This document shows positions 26,803-34,997 of a DNA stretch of 64,000 nt, one piece after another. Positions within the stretch are counted from its first letter, which is position 1, and each line of letters opens with the position of its first letter. The notes under the pieces are model-generated. The model saw nothing but the letters and a program-made list of their open reading frames with translations, was not told the origin of the DNA and ran no database searches. The stretch comes from Streptomyces sp. NBC_01481 (GTDB taxonomy: Bacteria; Actinomycetota; Actinomycetes; Streptomycetales; Streptomycetaceae). The translations under genes were made by a program, and so were the position numbers. The stretch spans positions 880,501 to 944,500 of the forward strand of contig NZ_JAPEPT010000001.1 of the NCBI RefSeq assembly GCF_026339995.1, read 5' to 3'.

Positions 26803-29396
26803 CGGGCGGCACTACCTTCCAGGGCTTCCAGCGGACGGATGGACAGCAGCGGCAGATCAGGCTTGACCTGGTCGCGCTCGGGCACGAACTTCACCGTCGG
26901 GTCCGGGACGTCGGGCGCGTTGACGAAGGAGACGAAACGGCGCAGCCTCTCCGGGTCGTTGATGGTCTCGGACCACTCGTCGCGGTAGTTCGCGACATGG
27001 TCCGCCATCAGTGACTCCAGCTCGGCGCAGATGCCCAGCGCGTCATGGACCACCACGTCCCGTACGTGATCGAGGCCGCCCTCGATCCGCTCCAGCCAGG
27101 TCGAGGTGCGCTCCAGCCGGTCGGCGGTACGGATGTAGAACATCAGGAACCGGTCGATCAGCCGGACCAGTTCGGCGTCGGAGAGATCCTGGGCGAGCAG
27201 ATCGGCGTGGCGCGGGGTCGCGCCGCCATTGCCGCCCACGTACAGATTCCAGCCGTTGGCCGTGGCGATGACGCCGAAGTCCTTGCTCTGCGCCTCCGCG
27301 CACTCGCGCTGGCAGCCGGAGACCGCGGACTTGAGTTTGTGCGGGGAGCGCAGGCCCCGGTAGCGCAGCTCCAGGTCGATGGCCATTTTGACCGAGTCCT
27401 GTACGCCGTAGCGGCACCACGTCTGCCCCACACAGGACTTCACGGTGCGCAGCGCCTTGCCGTACGCATGCCCCGACTCGAAGCCCGCGTCCACCAGCCG
27501 GGCCCAGATCTGCGGCAGTTGGTCCACCCGGGCGCCGAACAGGTCGATCCGCTGGCCGCCCGTGATCTTCGTGTAGAGGCCGTAGTCGCGGGCCACCTCG
27601 CCGATCACGATCAGCTTCTCGGGGGTGATCTCACCGCCGGGGATGCGCGGCACGATCGAGTACGAGCCGTTCTTCTGCATATTGGCGAGGAAGTGGTCGT
27701 TGGTGTCCTGGAGCGCGGCCTGCTCGCCGTCCAGGACATAGCCGCCCGCGCCGATCGTCGGGGCCAGCGAGGCGATGATCGAGGCGACGGCCGGCTTGCA
27801 GATCTCGCAGCCGTTGCCGCCGCGGGCCGTCTCCCGGCCGTGCCGGTCCAGGATCTCCTGGTACGAGGTGAGACGCAGCGTGTGCACGATCTCGTACAGC
27901 TCCTGGCGGCTCTGCCCGAAGCAGCCGCACAGGCCCTTGTCGACCTCGACGCCCGAGGCCTCCAGCTCGGCGTTGACCAGCTGGCCGAGCACCTTGACGC
28001 AACTGCCGCAGCCCGTACCGGCCTTGGTGCACTTCTTCACCTCGGGCACGGTGGTGCAGGAGTGCTCGGTGACCGCGCCGCGGATGGTGCCCTTGGTGAC
28101 GTTGTGGCAGGAGCAGATGACCGCGTCGTCGGGCAGCGAGGAGGGGCCGAGCGCCGCCGGGGCGCCGATCCCTGCGGGCATCACGAGCTGTTCGGGCGCG
28201 ACGGGCGGGACGGAGCCGGTGAGCGGGCGCAGCATGCCGTACGCGTCGGCGTCGCCGACCAGTACGCCGCCGAGGAGTTCGCCCTCGCTGCCGATCACCA
28301 GCTTCTTGTAGACCCCGGAGCGGGAGTCGGAGTACACGACGTCCAGGCAGCCCTCCGCCGCGCCGTGCGCGTCGCCGAACGAAGCCACGTCCACGCCGAG
28401 GAGCTTGAGCTTGGTGGACATGTCGGCGCCGGTGAAGCTGCGGGCTTCCTCGGTGATCGTGGCCGCCGCCGTCTCGGCCATCTCGTAGCCGGGCGCGACC
28501 AGTCCGTACACCCGGCCGTCCGACGCCAGCGCGCACTCGCCGATCGCGAAGACGGCGGGGTCGGAGGTACGGCACTGCTCGTCGACCATGATGCCGCCGC
28601 GCTCGCCGATCGCGAGCCCCGCGGCACGGCCGAGCTGGTCCCGGGGCCGCACACCCGCCGAGAAGACGACGAGATCGGTGTCCAGGACCGAACCGTCCGA
28701 CAGGGCCATGCCGTTCACGGCGCCCGCCTCGTCGACGGTGATCTCCTGGGTGCCGGTGCCCGTGTGGACGGTCAGCCCCATGCGCTCGATGGTGCGCAGC
28801 AGCGCGGCGCCGCCGCCGTCGTCGACCTGCGCCGGCATCAGCCGCGGCGCGAACTCCACGATGTGCGTCGTGAGCCCGAGGCCCTTGAGGGCGCCCGCCG
28901 CCTCCAGACCGAGCAGCCCGCCGCCGACGACCGCGCCCGTGCGGGCCGTCTTGGCGTACTCCTCGATCGCCAGCAGATCCTCGATCGTGCGGTAGACGAA
29001 ACAGCCCTCGGCGTCCTTGTTCGGCACCGGTGGCACGAAGGGGTACGAGCCGGTGGCGAGAACGAGCGTGTCGTACGTGAAGCTGCGGCCGGCGCGCGAG
29101 GTGACCGTGCGCGCGTCCCTGTCGATCGTCTCGGCCGGGTCGTCCAGATGCAGCTCGATACCGTGCCGCTCCATGAAGTCGCCCTCGACGAGGGAGAGTT
29201 CGTCGGGCGTACGGCCGGAGAAGTACGAGGTCAGCTGAACCCGGTCGTAGGCGGCGCGAGGCTCCTCGCACAGCACGACGATCCGCGCCCGCCCGGCCAC
29301 GCCGCGCTCGGCGAGTGCCTCCAGGAATCGCTGGCCGACCATGCCATGGCCGACGACCACGATCGTGGGAGTCGTGGGGGTGGTCATAGCGGGCAT
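26799..29396 (-). CDS. nirB: NAD(P)H nitrite reductase large subunit NirB
   Basis: Reduces nitrite to ammonium with NAD(P)H for nitrogen assimilation. About 865 residues. Order of domains: FAD/NAD reductase (IVVVGHGMVGQRFLEAL, GGGLLGLEAAGAL), BFD-type 2Fe-2S segment (CSCHNVTKG, TKAGTGCGSC, CGCFGQSR), then the siroheme/4Fe-4S reductase repeat with CVGQTWCRYG and CQRECAEAQ. ATG 29396 is chosen because GGAGG lies 8 nt upstream; it starts 1 nt after the preceding flavoprotein stop. Coupled to nirD. Siroheme supply may involve the chelatase at 40269. Confidence 0.95.
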   Translation of the reverse strand: MPAMTTPTTPTIVVVGHGMVGQRFLEALAERGVAGRARIVVLCEEPRAAYDRVQLTSYFSGRTPDELSLVEGDFMERHGIELHLDDPAETIDRDARTVTSRAGRSFTYDTLVLATGSYPFVPPVPNKDAEGCFVYRTIEDLLAIEEYAKTARTGAVVGGGLLGLEAAGALKGLGLTTHIVEFAPRLMPAQVDDGGGAALLRTIERMGLTVHTGTGTQEITVDEAGAVNGMALSDGSVLDTDLVVFSAGVRPRDQLGRAAGLAIGERGGIMVDEQCRTSDPAVFAIGECALASDGRVYGLVAPGYEMAETAAATITEEARSFTGADMSTKLKLLGVDVASFGDAHGAAEGCLDVVYSDSRSGVYKKLVIGSEGELLGGVLVGDADAYGMLRPLTGSVPPVAPEQLVMPAGIGAPAALGPSSLPDDAVICSCHNVTKGTIRGAVTEHSCTTVPEVKKCTKAGTGCGSCVKVLGQLVNAELEASGVEVDKGLCGCFGQSRQELYEIVHTLRLTSYQEILDRHGRETARGGNGCEICKPAVASIIASLAPTIGAGGYVLDGEQAALQDTNDHFLANMQKNGSYSIVPRIPGGEITPEKLIVIGEVARDYGLYTKITGGQRIDLFGARVDQLPQIWARLVDAGFESGHAYGKALRTVKSCVGQTWCRYGVQDSVKMAIDLELRYRGLRSPHKLKSAVSGCQRECAEAQSKDFGVIATANGWNLYVGGNGGATPRHADLLAQDLSDAELVRLIDRFLMFYIRTADRLERTSTWLERIEGGLDHVRDVVVHDALGICAELESLMADHVANYRDEWSETINDPERLRRFVSFVNAPDVPDPTVKFVPERDQVKPDLPLLSIRPLEALEGSAAR

Positions 29397-29397
29397 G

Positions 29398-30576
29398 TCA
29401 GAGGCCTCCATCATTGGTGAGCAGGTGGAGCAGGGGCACCGTCTCCGGCAGGGCCTCGTCGCCCTCCCAGGCCCGGGCGAGCGCGCCGACCGCGGCGAGA
29501 TCCCCGAGCAGCACCCCGCCGACGAGCCGGTCCCCGCGGACGACGACCTTGCGATAGGCACCGCGGGTGGCGTCGGCGAGCTGGACGACGTCGTCCCCGG
29601 GGCGCGGGGTCGGATCGCCGAACGCGGCGAGGTCGAGTGCGCCGGGACCGCTGAGGGTCAGCCGGGTCAGGGCGCGGGTGCCCGTGTAGCGGGCGGGCTT
29701 CCCGGTGAGCAGGCAGGCCAGCACATCGGCCTGTTCGAGGGCCGGACCCGCGAGTCCGTACACCCGTCCCTCGTGCTCGGCACAGTCGCCGACGGCGTGG
29801 ATGTACGGGTCGGAGGTGCGCAGCTCGTCGTCGACGAGGATGCCCTTGCCGACGTCGAGCCCGGCCTCCTGCGCGAGCTTGGTCCGCGGTCGCACCCCGC
29901 AGGCGAGGACGATCAGCTCCGCGTCCAGGACATATCCGTCGGCGAGCTCGACATCCGTGCCGCGCAGTCCGCGCACCCGGCACTCGGTGTGAACCTCCAC
30001 GCCCATCGCTTCGAGATGCGCGCGGACCAACTGCGATGCGGAGACGTCCAGTTGGCGCTCCATGAGGTGCTCGCCCTGCTGGGCCAGCACCACCTTCGCG
30101 CCCCGCTCGGCCAGCGCCCGGGCCGCGGAGACACCGAGCAGCCCGCCGCCGACGACGACGGCCCGGATCCCGGGGCGTACGGCGGCGGACAGGGCCGCGC
30201 AGTCGTCGAGCGTACGGAACGGATGCACGCCGTCCGGGAGCCCCTGGGCGATCCCGCGCAGGGCGGGCAGCACGGGGTTCGAGCCGGTCGCGAGGACCAG
30301 GCGGTCGTACGGCACCGGAGTCCCGTCCTCGCAGAGCACCAGCCGGCGCTCCCGGTCGATGGCAGTTGCCCGCACGCCCCGGCGCACCGGTACGGCGGGC
30401 AGCGCGATCACCTCCGGGGCGTAGCGCCCCGCGAGCACTTCCGCGAGCAGCAGGCGGTTGTAGGGGGCGTGCGGCTCCTCACCGATCACGGTGACGGGCG
30501 CGCCGACGGCGACGAGCTGCCGCGCGAGCCGCGCGCCTGCCGTCCCGCTGCCGATCACCACGGTTCCAGATGCCAT
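29398..30576 (-). CDS. FAD/NAD(P) oxidoreductase of the nitrite reductase operon
   Basis: About 392 residues, a two-dinucleotide-domain flavoprotein (VVIGSGTAGARLARQL, VVVGGGLLGVSAARAL, YIHAVGDCAEHEG) that resembles the N-terminal reductase part of NirB without its iron-sulfur and siroheme domains. It probably feeds electrons to nitrate reductase NasA or to NirB; that is inference from position. ATG 30576 (MASGTVVIG) begins right at the Rossmann motif and lacks a ribosome-binding site, so a short or leaderless 5' end is likely. First gene of the operon with nirB and nirD. Confidence 0.88.
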   Translation of the reverse strand: MASGTVVIGSGTAGARLARQLVAVGAPVTVIGEEPHAPYNRLLLAEVLAGRYAPEVIALPAVPVRRGVRATAIDRERRLVLCEDGTPVPYDRLVLATGSNPVLPALRGIAQGLPDGVHPFRTLDDCAALSAAVRPGIRAVVVGGGLLGVSAARALAERGAKVVLAQQGEHLMERQLDVSASQLVRAHLEAMGVEVHTECRVRGLRGTDVELADGYVLDAELIVLACGVRPRTKLAQEAGLDVGKGILVDDELRTSDPYIHAVGDCAEHEGRVYGLAGPALEQADVLACLLTGKPARYTGTRALTRLTLSGPGALDLAAFGDPTPRPGDDVVQLADATRGAYRKVVVRGDRLVGGVLLGDLAAVGALARAWEGDEALPETVPLLHLLTNDGGL

Positions 30577-30598
30577 AGCCGCAGCGTGCGGGGTCGGT

Positions 30599-30625
30599 GT
30601 TACCTCGCAGGTGCGGGGCTGTTTC
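30599..30625 (-). promoter_or_regulatory. GlnR-like site upstream of the nitrite reductase operon
   Basis: On the minus strand GAAAC-N6-GCACC-N6-GTAAC shows three pentamers at 11-bp spacing, matching the gTnAc-N6-GaAAc layout of actinobacterial GlnR boxes. It lies 23-49 bp before the flavoprotein start. GlnR control of nitrate and nitrite genes is established in Streptomyces; this particular site is a prediction. Confidence 0.45.
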
Positions 30626-30689
30626 CCGGGGGGAACGCTGCGCTCAGCGCGGCGGGGTGGGGGGTGTGAGGGCGCGGCGCCTGCGGCGG

Positions 30690-30935
30690 GCCTGTTCCCC
30701 ACCCCGCCCCTTCCCGAACCGGGGGCTCCGCCCCCGGACCCCCGCGCCTCAAACGCCGGCGGGGCTGAAATTTCCGCCGGTCGGCCTGAAAATTCAGGCC
30801 GACCGGCGGAAATTCAGCCCGTCCGGCGATTGAGGACATGCGGCCGAAGGTCGCATACGGGGTCTGGGGCGAAGCCCCAGTTCGGGAAGGGGCGGGTAGG
30901 GGACAAGGCCCGCCGCAGGCGCCCTCCGGTAAGGT
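30690..30935. repeat. Long palindromic intergenic repeat (full copy)
   Basis: Two arms of about 120 bp are arranged head to head around a central perfect inverted repeat at about 30774-30811 (CCGCCGGTCGGCCTGAA and its complement). Each arm repeats the units CCCCACCCCGCCCC/GGGGCGGG, GGGGGCTCCGCCCCC or GGGGCGAAGCCCC, and GCCGG-GGGCTGAAA. The same architecture occurs at 47320-47560 and as one arm at 13412-13513. It sits between divergent genes here. The rest of the 30577-31085 gap holds the GlnR-like site and a possible leader peptide. Confidence 0.8.
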
Positions 30936-30978
30936 TGCCGTCTCCACACGACGTGGACCTACCGAGGAGGTGAGACCC

Positions 30979-31038
30979 ATTACCGCTGTCGCAGTCCGGG
31001 TGCTCTCCTCTCAAGGACCCGCGGTCCCTCCCGCATAG
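30979..31038 (+). CDS. Possible 19-residue leader peptide with ATT start
   Basis: A strong ribosome-binding site GAGGAGG (30964-30970) is placed 8 nt before an ATT codon that opens a 19-codon frame ending in TAG (31036-31038), 47 nt before the methyltransferase gene. The GTG at 30970 in the same frame overlaps the ribosome-binding site and would be poorly placed. The product would read roughly TAVAVRVLSSQGPAVPPA. It may be a translated leader, an artefact of a shifted ribosome-binding site, or a decayed gene start. Confidence 0.3.
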   Translation: MTAVAVRVLSSQGPAVPPA

Positions 31039-31085
31039 GTGACCGACCCTCCCGAGCGCGCCCTTCGGTTCCCCGAAAGGCTCTC

Positions 31086-31889
31086 ATGCCGGTTTCACCG
31101 TCACTCCTGACTTCTCCCGCCATCGTCACCCGGCTTCGCGCCGCCGGCTGCGTCTTCGCCGAGGACGAGGCGGAACTGATCCGCTCCACCGCACGGACGC
31201 CGTCCGATCTCGCCGCCATGGTGGACCGGCGCGTTGCCGGACTGCCCCTTGAACATGTCCTCGGCTGGGCCGAGTTCTGCGGTATGCGGGTGGCCGTGGA
31301 CCCGCACGTCTTCGTACCGCGCCGCCGTACCGAATTCCTCGTCCGCCAGGCCGTCGCGCTCGCCCGCCCCGGGGCCGTCGCCGTCGACCTGTGCTGCGGC
31401 TCCGGCGCGGTGGGTGTCGCGCTGGCCGCGGCGCTGGGGCAGGTCGAGCTGTACGCGGCCGACGTCGACCCCGCCGCGGTGCGGTGCGCCCGGCGCAATG
31501 TCGGGGCCGTCGGCGGCCGGGTGTACGAGGGCGACCTGTTCGAGGCGCTGCCCGCCGCGCTGCGGGGCCGTATCGATGTACTGGCCGCCAACGTGCCCTA
31601 CGTACCGACCGAAGAGGTGGGACTGCTGCCCTCGGAGGCCCGCGAGCACGAGCCACTGGTCGCGCTCGACGGCGGCGCGGACGGGCTCGACGTCCTGCGG
31701 CGGGTCGCGGCCGATGCGCCGCGGTGGCTGGCGCCGGGCGGCTGTCTGCTGGTGGAGACGAGCGAGCGTCAGGCGCCGCTCGCCGTGGACGCCTTCAGCG
31801 GCAGCGGGCTGATCCCGGCGACGGCCGTTTCCGAGGAGTTGTACGCCACGGTGGTGATCGGAACGAGGCCCGCCGGGCCGTCGGCTTGA
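31086..31889 (+). CDS. PrmC/HemK-like N5-glutamine methyltransferase paralogue
   Basis: 267 residues. Rossmann-type AdoMet domain with VAVDLCCGSGAVGVALAAAL and ELYAADVDPAAVRCARRN. The N-terminal helical domain and PRRRTEFLVRQA match PrmC, which methylates release-factor glutamine. The catalytic NPPY motif is NVPY here (169-172), so the usual second Pro is kept and the first is Val. It is likely a divergent paralogue; substrate unproven. The ATG at 31086 follows a short purine-rich stretch (GAAAGG). A possible leader peptide precedes it. Confidence 0.85.
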   Translation: MPVSPSLLTSPAIVTRLRAAGCVFAEDEAELIRSTARTPSDLAAMVDRRVAGLPLEHVLGWAEFCGMRVAVDPHVFVPRRRTEFLVRQAVALARPGAVAVDLCCGSGAVGVALAAALGQVELYAADVDPAAVRCARRNVGAVGGRVYEGDLFEALPAALRGRIDVLAANVPYVPTEEVGLLPSEAREHEPLVALDGGADGLDVLRRVAADAPRWLAPGGCLLVETSERQAPLAVDAFSGSGLIPATAVSEELYATVVIGTRPAGPSA

Positions 31890-31973
31890 TCTGCGTCCCC
31901 GGAACCTCAGACGTCGCTCAACTCTCCCGGGATCGATGGACGCCACACGCATCACGTCCGTAGGGTCGCGGGC

Positions 31974-32759
31974 ATGCCCGACATATCGCTGACCACGCTC
32001 GTCTTCCTCTGCCTCGCCGCCGCTGCGGCCGGCTGGATCGACGCGGTGGTCGGCGGTGGCGGGCTGCTGCTTCTGCCCGCCATGCTGCTCGGCCTGCCGC
32101 ATGTGCAGACCGCGCAGATCCTCGGCACCAACAAGGCCGTGGCCATCGTCGGCACGTCGGGCGCCGCGATCACCTATGTGCGCGAGGCTCCTGTACAGGT
32201 GAAGACCGCGGTACGGATCGGGCTCGCCGCGCTCGCGGGCTCGATGGGCGGCGCGTTCTTCGCGGCCGGGATCAGCAGCGAGGTACTGAGGCCCGTGATC
32301 ATGGTGGTGCTGCTCGGCGTCGCCGCCTTTGTGATGCTGCGCCCCACCTTCGGCACCGCCACCGACGCCGAGCGGCGGACCGTCACCCGCACCCGTACGA
32401 TCGCCGCGATCGTGCTCGTGGGCGGCGGGATCGGCTTCTACGACGGGCTCGTCGGGCCCGGCACCGGCACCTTCCTGGTGCTCGCGCTCACCGCCGTACT
32501 CCATCTCGACCTGGTGACCGCGTCCGCCACCGCCAAGATCGTCAATATCTGCACCAACGGCGGGGCCCTGGCGATGTTCGCCTACCAGGGCACGGTGATG
32601 TGGCAACTGGCCGCGGTGATGGCGGTGTTCAACCTGGCGGGCGGCATGTTCGGCGCAAGGATGGCGCTGCGCAAGGGCAGCGAGTTCGTCCGAGGGGTGC
32701 TGCTCGTCGTGGTCTTCTCGCTGGTCGCGAAGCTCGCCTTCGACCAGTGGACGGCCTAG
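31974..32759 (+). CDS. TauE/SafE-family sulfite/organosulfur exporter-like membrane protein
   Basis: 261 residues, about eight hydrophobic segments in two repeats (WIDAVVGGGGLLLLPAMLL and GGGIGFYDGLVGPGTGTFLV), the duplicated glycine-rich signature of the TauE/SafE (DUF81) family. Members export sulfite, sulfoacetate or related anions; which one cannot be told. The stop codon overlaps the stop of the convergent sortase gene (CTAG palindrome). Confidence 0.88.
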   Translation: MPDISLTTLVFLCLAAAAAGWIDAVVGGGGLLLLPAMLLGLPHVQTAQILGTNKAVAIVGTSGAAITYVREAPVQVKTAVRIGLAALAGSMGGAFFAAGISSEVLRPVIMVVLLGVAAFVMLRPTFGTATDAERRTVTRTRTIAAIVLVGGGIGFYDGLVGPGTGTFLVLALTAVLHLDLVTASATAKIVNICTNGGALAMFAYQGTVMWQLAAVMAVFNLAGGMFGARMALRKGSEFVRGVLLVVVFSLVAKLAFDQWTA

Positions 32760-33397
32760 ACGGACGATTTCGGCTCGCGCACTCCGATGAGGTGCGCGAA
32801 GGCCACCACATTGCCCTTGTAGCCGGTCTTCTCGGTGAAGCCGCCCCCGCAGGTGATCACCCTCAGCTCGGCCCGGTCCTTGGGCCCGTACACCTTCGCG
32901 TCGGGGAACGAGTCCGCGTCGTACACCTCGATCGCGTCGATCGTGAAGACCGCCGTGCGGCCGTCCTCGCGGGTCACCTCGATCCGGTGGCCCTTCTTCA
33001 GCGCGCCCAGGCTGTAGAAGACCGACCTGCCGCGTGCGTTGTCGACGTGCCCGGCGACGATCGCGGTGCCCTTCGCGCCCGGGGTGGTGCCGTCCCGCCA
33101 CCAGCCCACGAGGTTGCGGTCGGCGGCGGGCGGCACCTCCAGGCTGCCGTCCCCGGCGAGGCCCAGCGGCATGACGGGGGCGTCGACGCGTATCTCGGGT
33201 ATGCGAAGGCGTACGGGCACGGACGGCGGCAGCGGGTCGGCGGCCGCGTCCGTGTGGAAGTCGGGACCGGCCGCGAAGGCCTCCGCGGCGGAGGGGACCG
33301 GAGGGGTCACATCGACGGAGCCGTTCTGGACCAGCCAGGCGCCGGCGCAGACGGCGACGGCTATGGCCCAGCCCTTGCCCTTGCCCGTGGCGCTCAT
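32756..33397 (-). CDS. Class F sortase
   Basis: About 213 residues. A single N-terminal membrane anchor (WAIAVAVCAGAWLV), then the sortase beta-barrel with TAIVAGHVDN (catalytic His), LRVITCGGGF (catalytic Cys) and a downstream region ending KGNVVAFAHL. Class F sortases are typical of actinobacteria and usually anchor or trim surface proteins. ATG 33397 is chosen from GGAGGACCG just upstream. It follows a secreted membrane protein gene in the same direction, with a hairpin between them. Confidence 0.9.
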   Translation of the reverse strand: MSATGKGKGWAIAVAVCAGAWLVQNGSVDVTPPVPSAAEAFAAGPDFHTDAAADPLPPSVPVRLRIPEIRVDAPVMPLGLAGDGSLEVPPAADRNLVGWWRDGTTPGAKGTAIVAGHVDNARGRSVFYSLGALKKGHRIEVTREDGRTAVFTIDAIEVYDADSFPDAKVYGPKDRAELRVITCGGGFTEKTGYKGNVVAFAHLIGVREPKSSV

Positions 33398-33421
33398 CGG
33401 TCCTCCGGATACATCTCGCCC

Positions 33422-33452
33422 GCTCCCGGCAGGCTCGGGGCCTGCCGGGAGC
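33422..33452 (-). terminator. Hairpin between the surface protein gene and sortase
   Basis: GCTCCCGGCAGGC and GCCTGCCGGGAGC pair over 13 bp with a 5-nt loop. It lies 39-69 nt after the stop of the gene at 33491 and 25 nt before the sortase start, so it could attenuate sortase expression relative to the upstream gene. Confidence 0.6.
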
Positions 33453-33490
33453 GGGGACACGGCGGAACCGGAACGGTGGAAACCGCTCCG

Positions 33491-33997
33491 TCAGCTGCCC
33501 TGCGCGCCGCTCGCCCGGCGGCGCAGGAGCACGGTCCCGCCGACGGCGGCCGCGGCCAGAATGGCCGCGCCCGCCGCGATCTTGGTGGTGTCGGGGCCCA
33601 CGCTGCCTCCGACGCCGGTGTGCACATGACCGCTCGGCCGGCCGTGGTGCTCTACGGTCACGTCGCCCGAGGCCTGCCGGCCGTTCTTGCAGCTCACCGA
33701 GATGGCGTAGGTCCCCGCGTGGGTGCGCCCGGGGATCGTGAACTGACCGACCGCGACGTCCTTGTGCGACCCGGGCGCCAGCCGGAACTCGCCGGCGCCC
33801 AGAGCGCGCGCGTCGCCGACACCATGGCCGCCGGGGCCGCAGGCGGTGGTGCTCACGGTGATGACGGCGCCCGGAGTGGCGATGGACGGGAAGACCTCCA
33901 GCGTGCCGAAGTCCCAGGCGTACGCCGGGTGGACGCCGAGTCCTGTCGCGGCGGCCGCCAGCGCGGTACTGGCCAGCAGGCGGGCGGTGGTGCGCAT
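33491..33997 (-). CDS. Secreted protein with C-terminal membrane anchor, sortase neighbour
   Basis: 168 residues. Signal peptide MRTTARLLASTALAAAATGLGVHPAYA, a beta-rich outer domain with two Cys pairs in view (TTACGPGG, VSCKNG), then a Thr/Gly linker, a C-terminal hydrophobic helix (IAAGAAILAAAAVGGTVLL) and RRR tail. This is the layout of a sortase substrate, yet no LPXTG-like pentapeptide is present before the helix (VGPDTTKIA). It may be an atypical class F substrate or simply a membrane protein. The gene pairs with the sortase downstream. Confidence 0.78.
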   Translation of the reverse strand: MRTTARLLASTALAAAATGLGVHPAYAWDFGTLEVFPSIATPGAVITVSTTACGPGGHGVGDARALGAGEFRLAPGSHKDVAVGQFTIPGRTHAGTYAISVSCKNGRQASGDVTVEHHGRPSGHVHTGVGGSVGPDTTKIAAGAAILAAAAVGGTVLLRRRASGAQGS

Positions 33998-34077
33998 GGT
34001 GATCCTCCGAGAAGCGCGCTGGTGCGAGGTGCTCGTCTTCTCTCAGAGGTAAGGCTCAGCCCGTCGCACCCGCCTGC

Positions 34078-34169
34078 TGATGGGGAATCAGATCTGTCTG
34101 TCCGGCTCGGCGTGTCGCGCTGGACAGGATGCGTTGCCGCAGGTCATCGCGGGTGATGGGGAATCAGAT
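34078..34169. repeat. Pair of 16-bp direct repeats
   Basis: TGATGGGGAATCAGAT occurs at 34078-34093 and again at 34154-34169, a 76-bp period, between the surface protein gene and the Uma2 gene. The repeat is AT-richer than its surroundings. No function is evident. Confidence 0.5.
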
Positions 34170-34223
34170 GCCGGACGCGCTGAACGGGTGACGCCGCGCG
34201 CGGCGAGGCCCGGTGCCGGGGGT

Positions 34224-34832
34224 CTATTCGGCGGGCTCCGCAGACTCCGCGGCGAAGCCGCTCGTGTCGAGGTCGAAGTCGAACGGCGCGGGCACATGCA
34301 GCGGCTTCCCGAAGGACACCGTGGTGTGGGATCGGTAGCCCTGCGGCGACGGGTCCCAGAACGCGGCGATCTCCTCGGCCTGCATGTCGAGGATCAAATA
34401 CGCCGGCACCTGCCTGCCGTACGCCTCCAGCTTGTCCTGCCAGTCGGCGTCCTTGGTGGAGACCGACGTGAGTTCGGCGACGAGGGACAGCGCTTCTCCG
34501 TCGGCGTGGCGCCCGTCGGCGTCGAACGCGGCTTCGTCGGCGACGAAGAGATCGGGTCCGAAGCCGCGCTCCGAGGCGGACAGACGAAACAGGAACGGTG
34601 CCGTCTCTGCGATGTGCCCTTCGGGCGCATGTGTTTCCAGCTGTCGTCGCAGAGACCTCATGGGGTGCAGGTAGCGAAGCTTGGACCACGGCGACACGAC
34701 GATCTTCCCCCGGATGAGCTCGGCCTTGTAGCCGTCAGGTGTGTCCAGTTCCTCCACGGTCCGGAGCAGGCTCTCGAAGTCTCCGGCAGGCGGTGCGTCT
34801 ATCGGTGTCGGCCGTTCCATCATGGTCGTCAC
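34224..34832 (-). CDS. Uma2 family (DUF820) PD-(D/E)XK-like protein
   Basis: 202 residues. The fold markers of the Uma2 family are present: ELIRGKIVVSP, FGPDLFVADEAAF (Asp of the core), LVAELTSVSTKDADWQDKLEAYG with E and K in the expected ExK-like arrangement, and PAYLILDMQ. Such proteins are abundant in Streptomyces and cyanobacteria and are described as putative restriction-like nucleases; a cellular role is unknown. GTG 34832 has GGAGG 6 nt upstream. Confidence 0.82.
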   Translation of the reverse strand: MTTMMERPTPIDAPPAGDFESLLRTVEELDTPDGYKAELIRGKIVVSPWSKLRYLHPMRSLRRQLETHAPEGHIAETAPFLFRLSASERGFGPDLFVADEAAFDADGRHADGEALSLVAELTSVSTKDADWQDKLEAYGRQVPAYLILDMQAEEIAAFWDPSPQGYRSHTTVSFGKPLHVPAPFDFDLDTSGFAAESAEPAE

Positions 34833-34997
34833 GGTAGTCCTCCGAGTGCTCGTACGCAGGGCTGGTGGAGCTCCAACGGTAGTGACGCTCTGCTGCGACG
34901 ACCCGGCTACGGCAGGGGCTCACCCGTTCGAGTTAACCCAACGTGACCCTTGGATCCGCTTGACCTCAACCAAACTTGACGTACGAGTCTCCTCGGC

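Noticed and set aside
27045..29420. 791-codon open frame on the plus strand opposite nirB
   Set aside because: Shadow of nirB codon bias; no ribosome-binding site and no family features.
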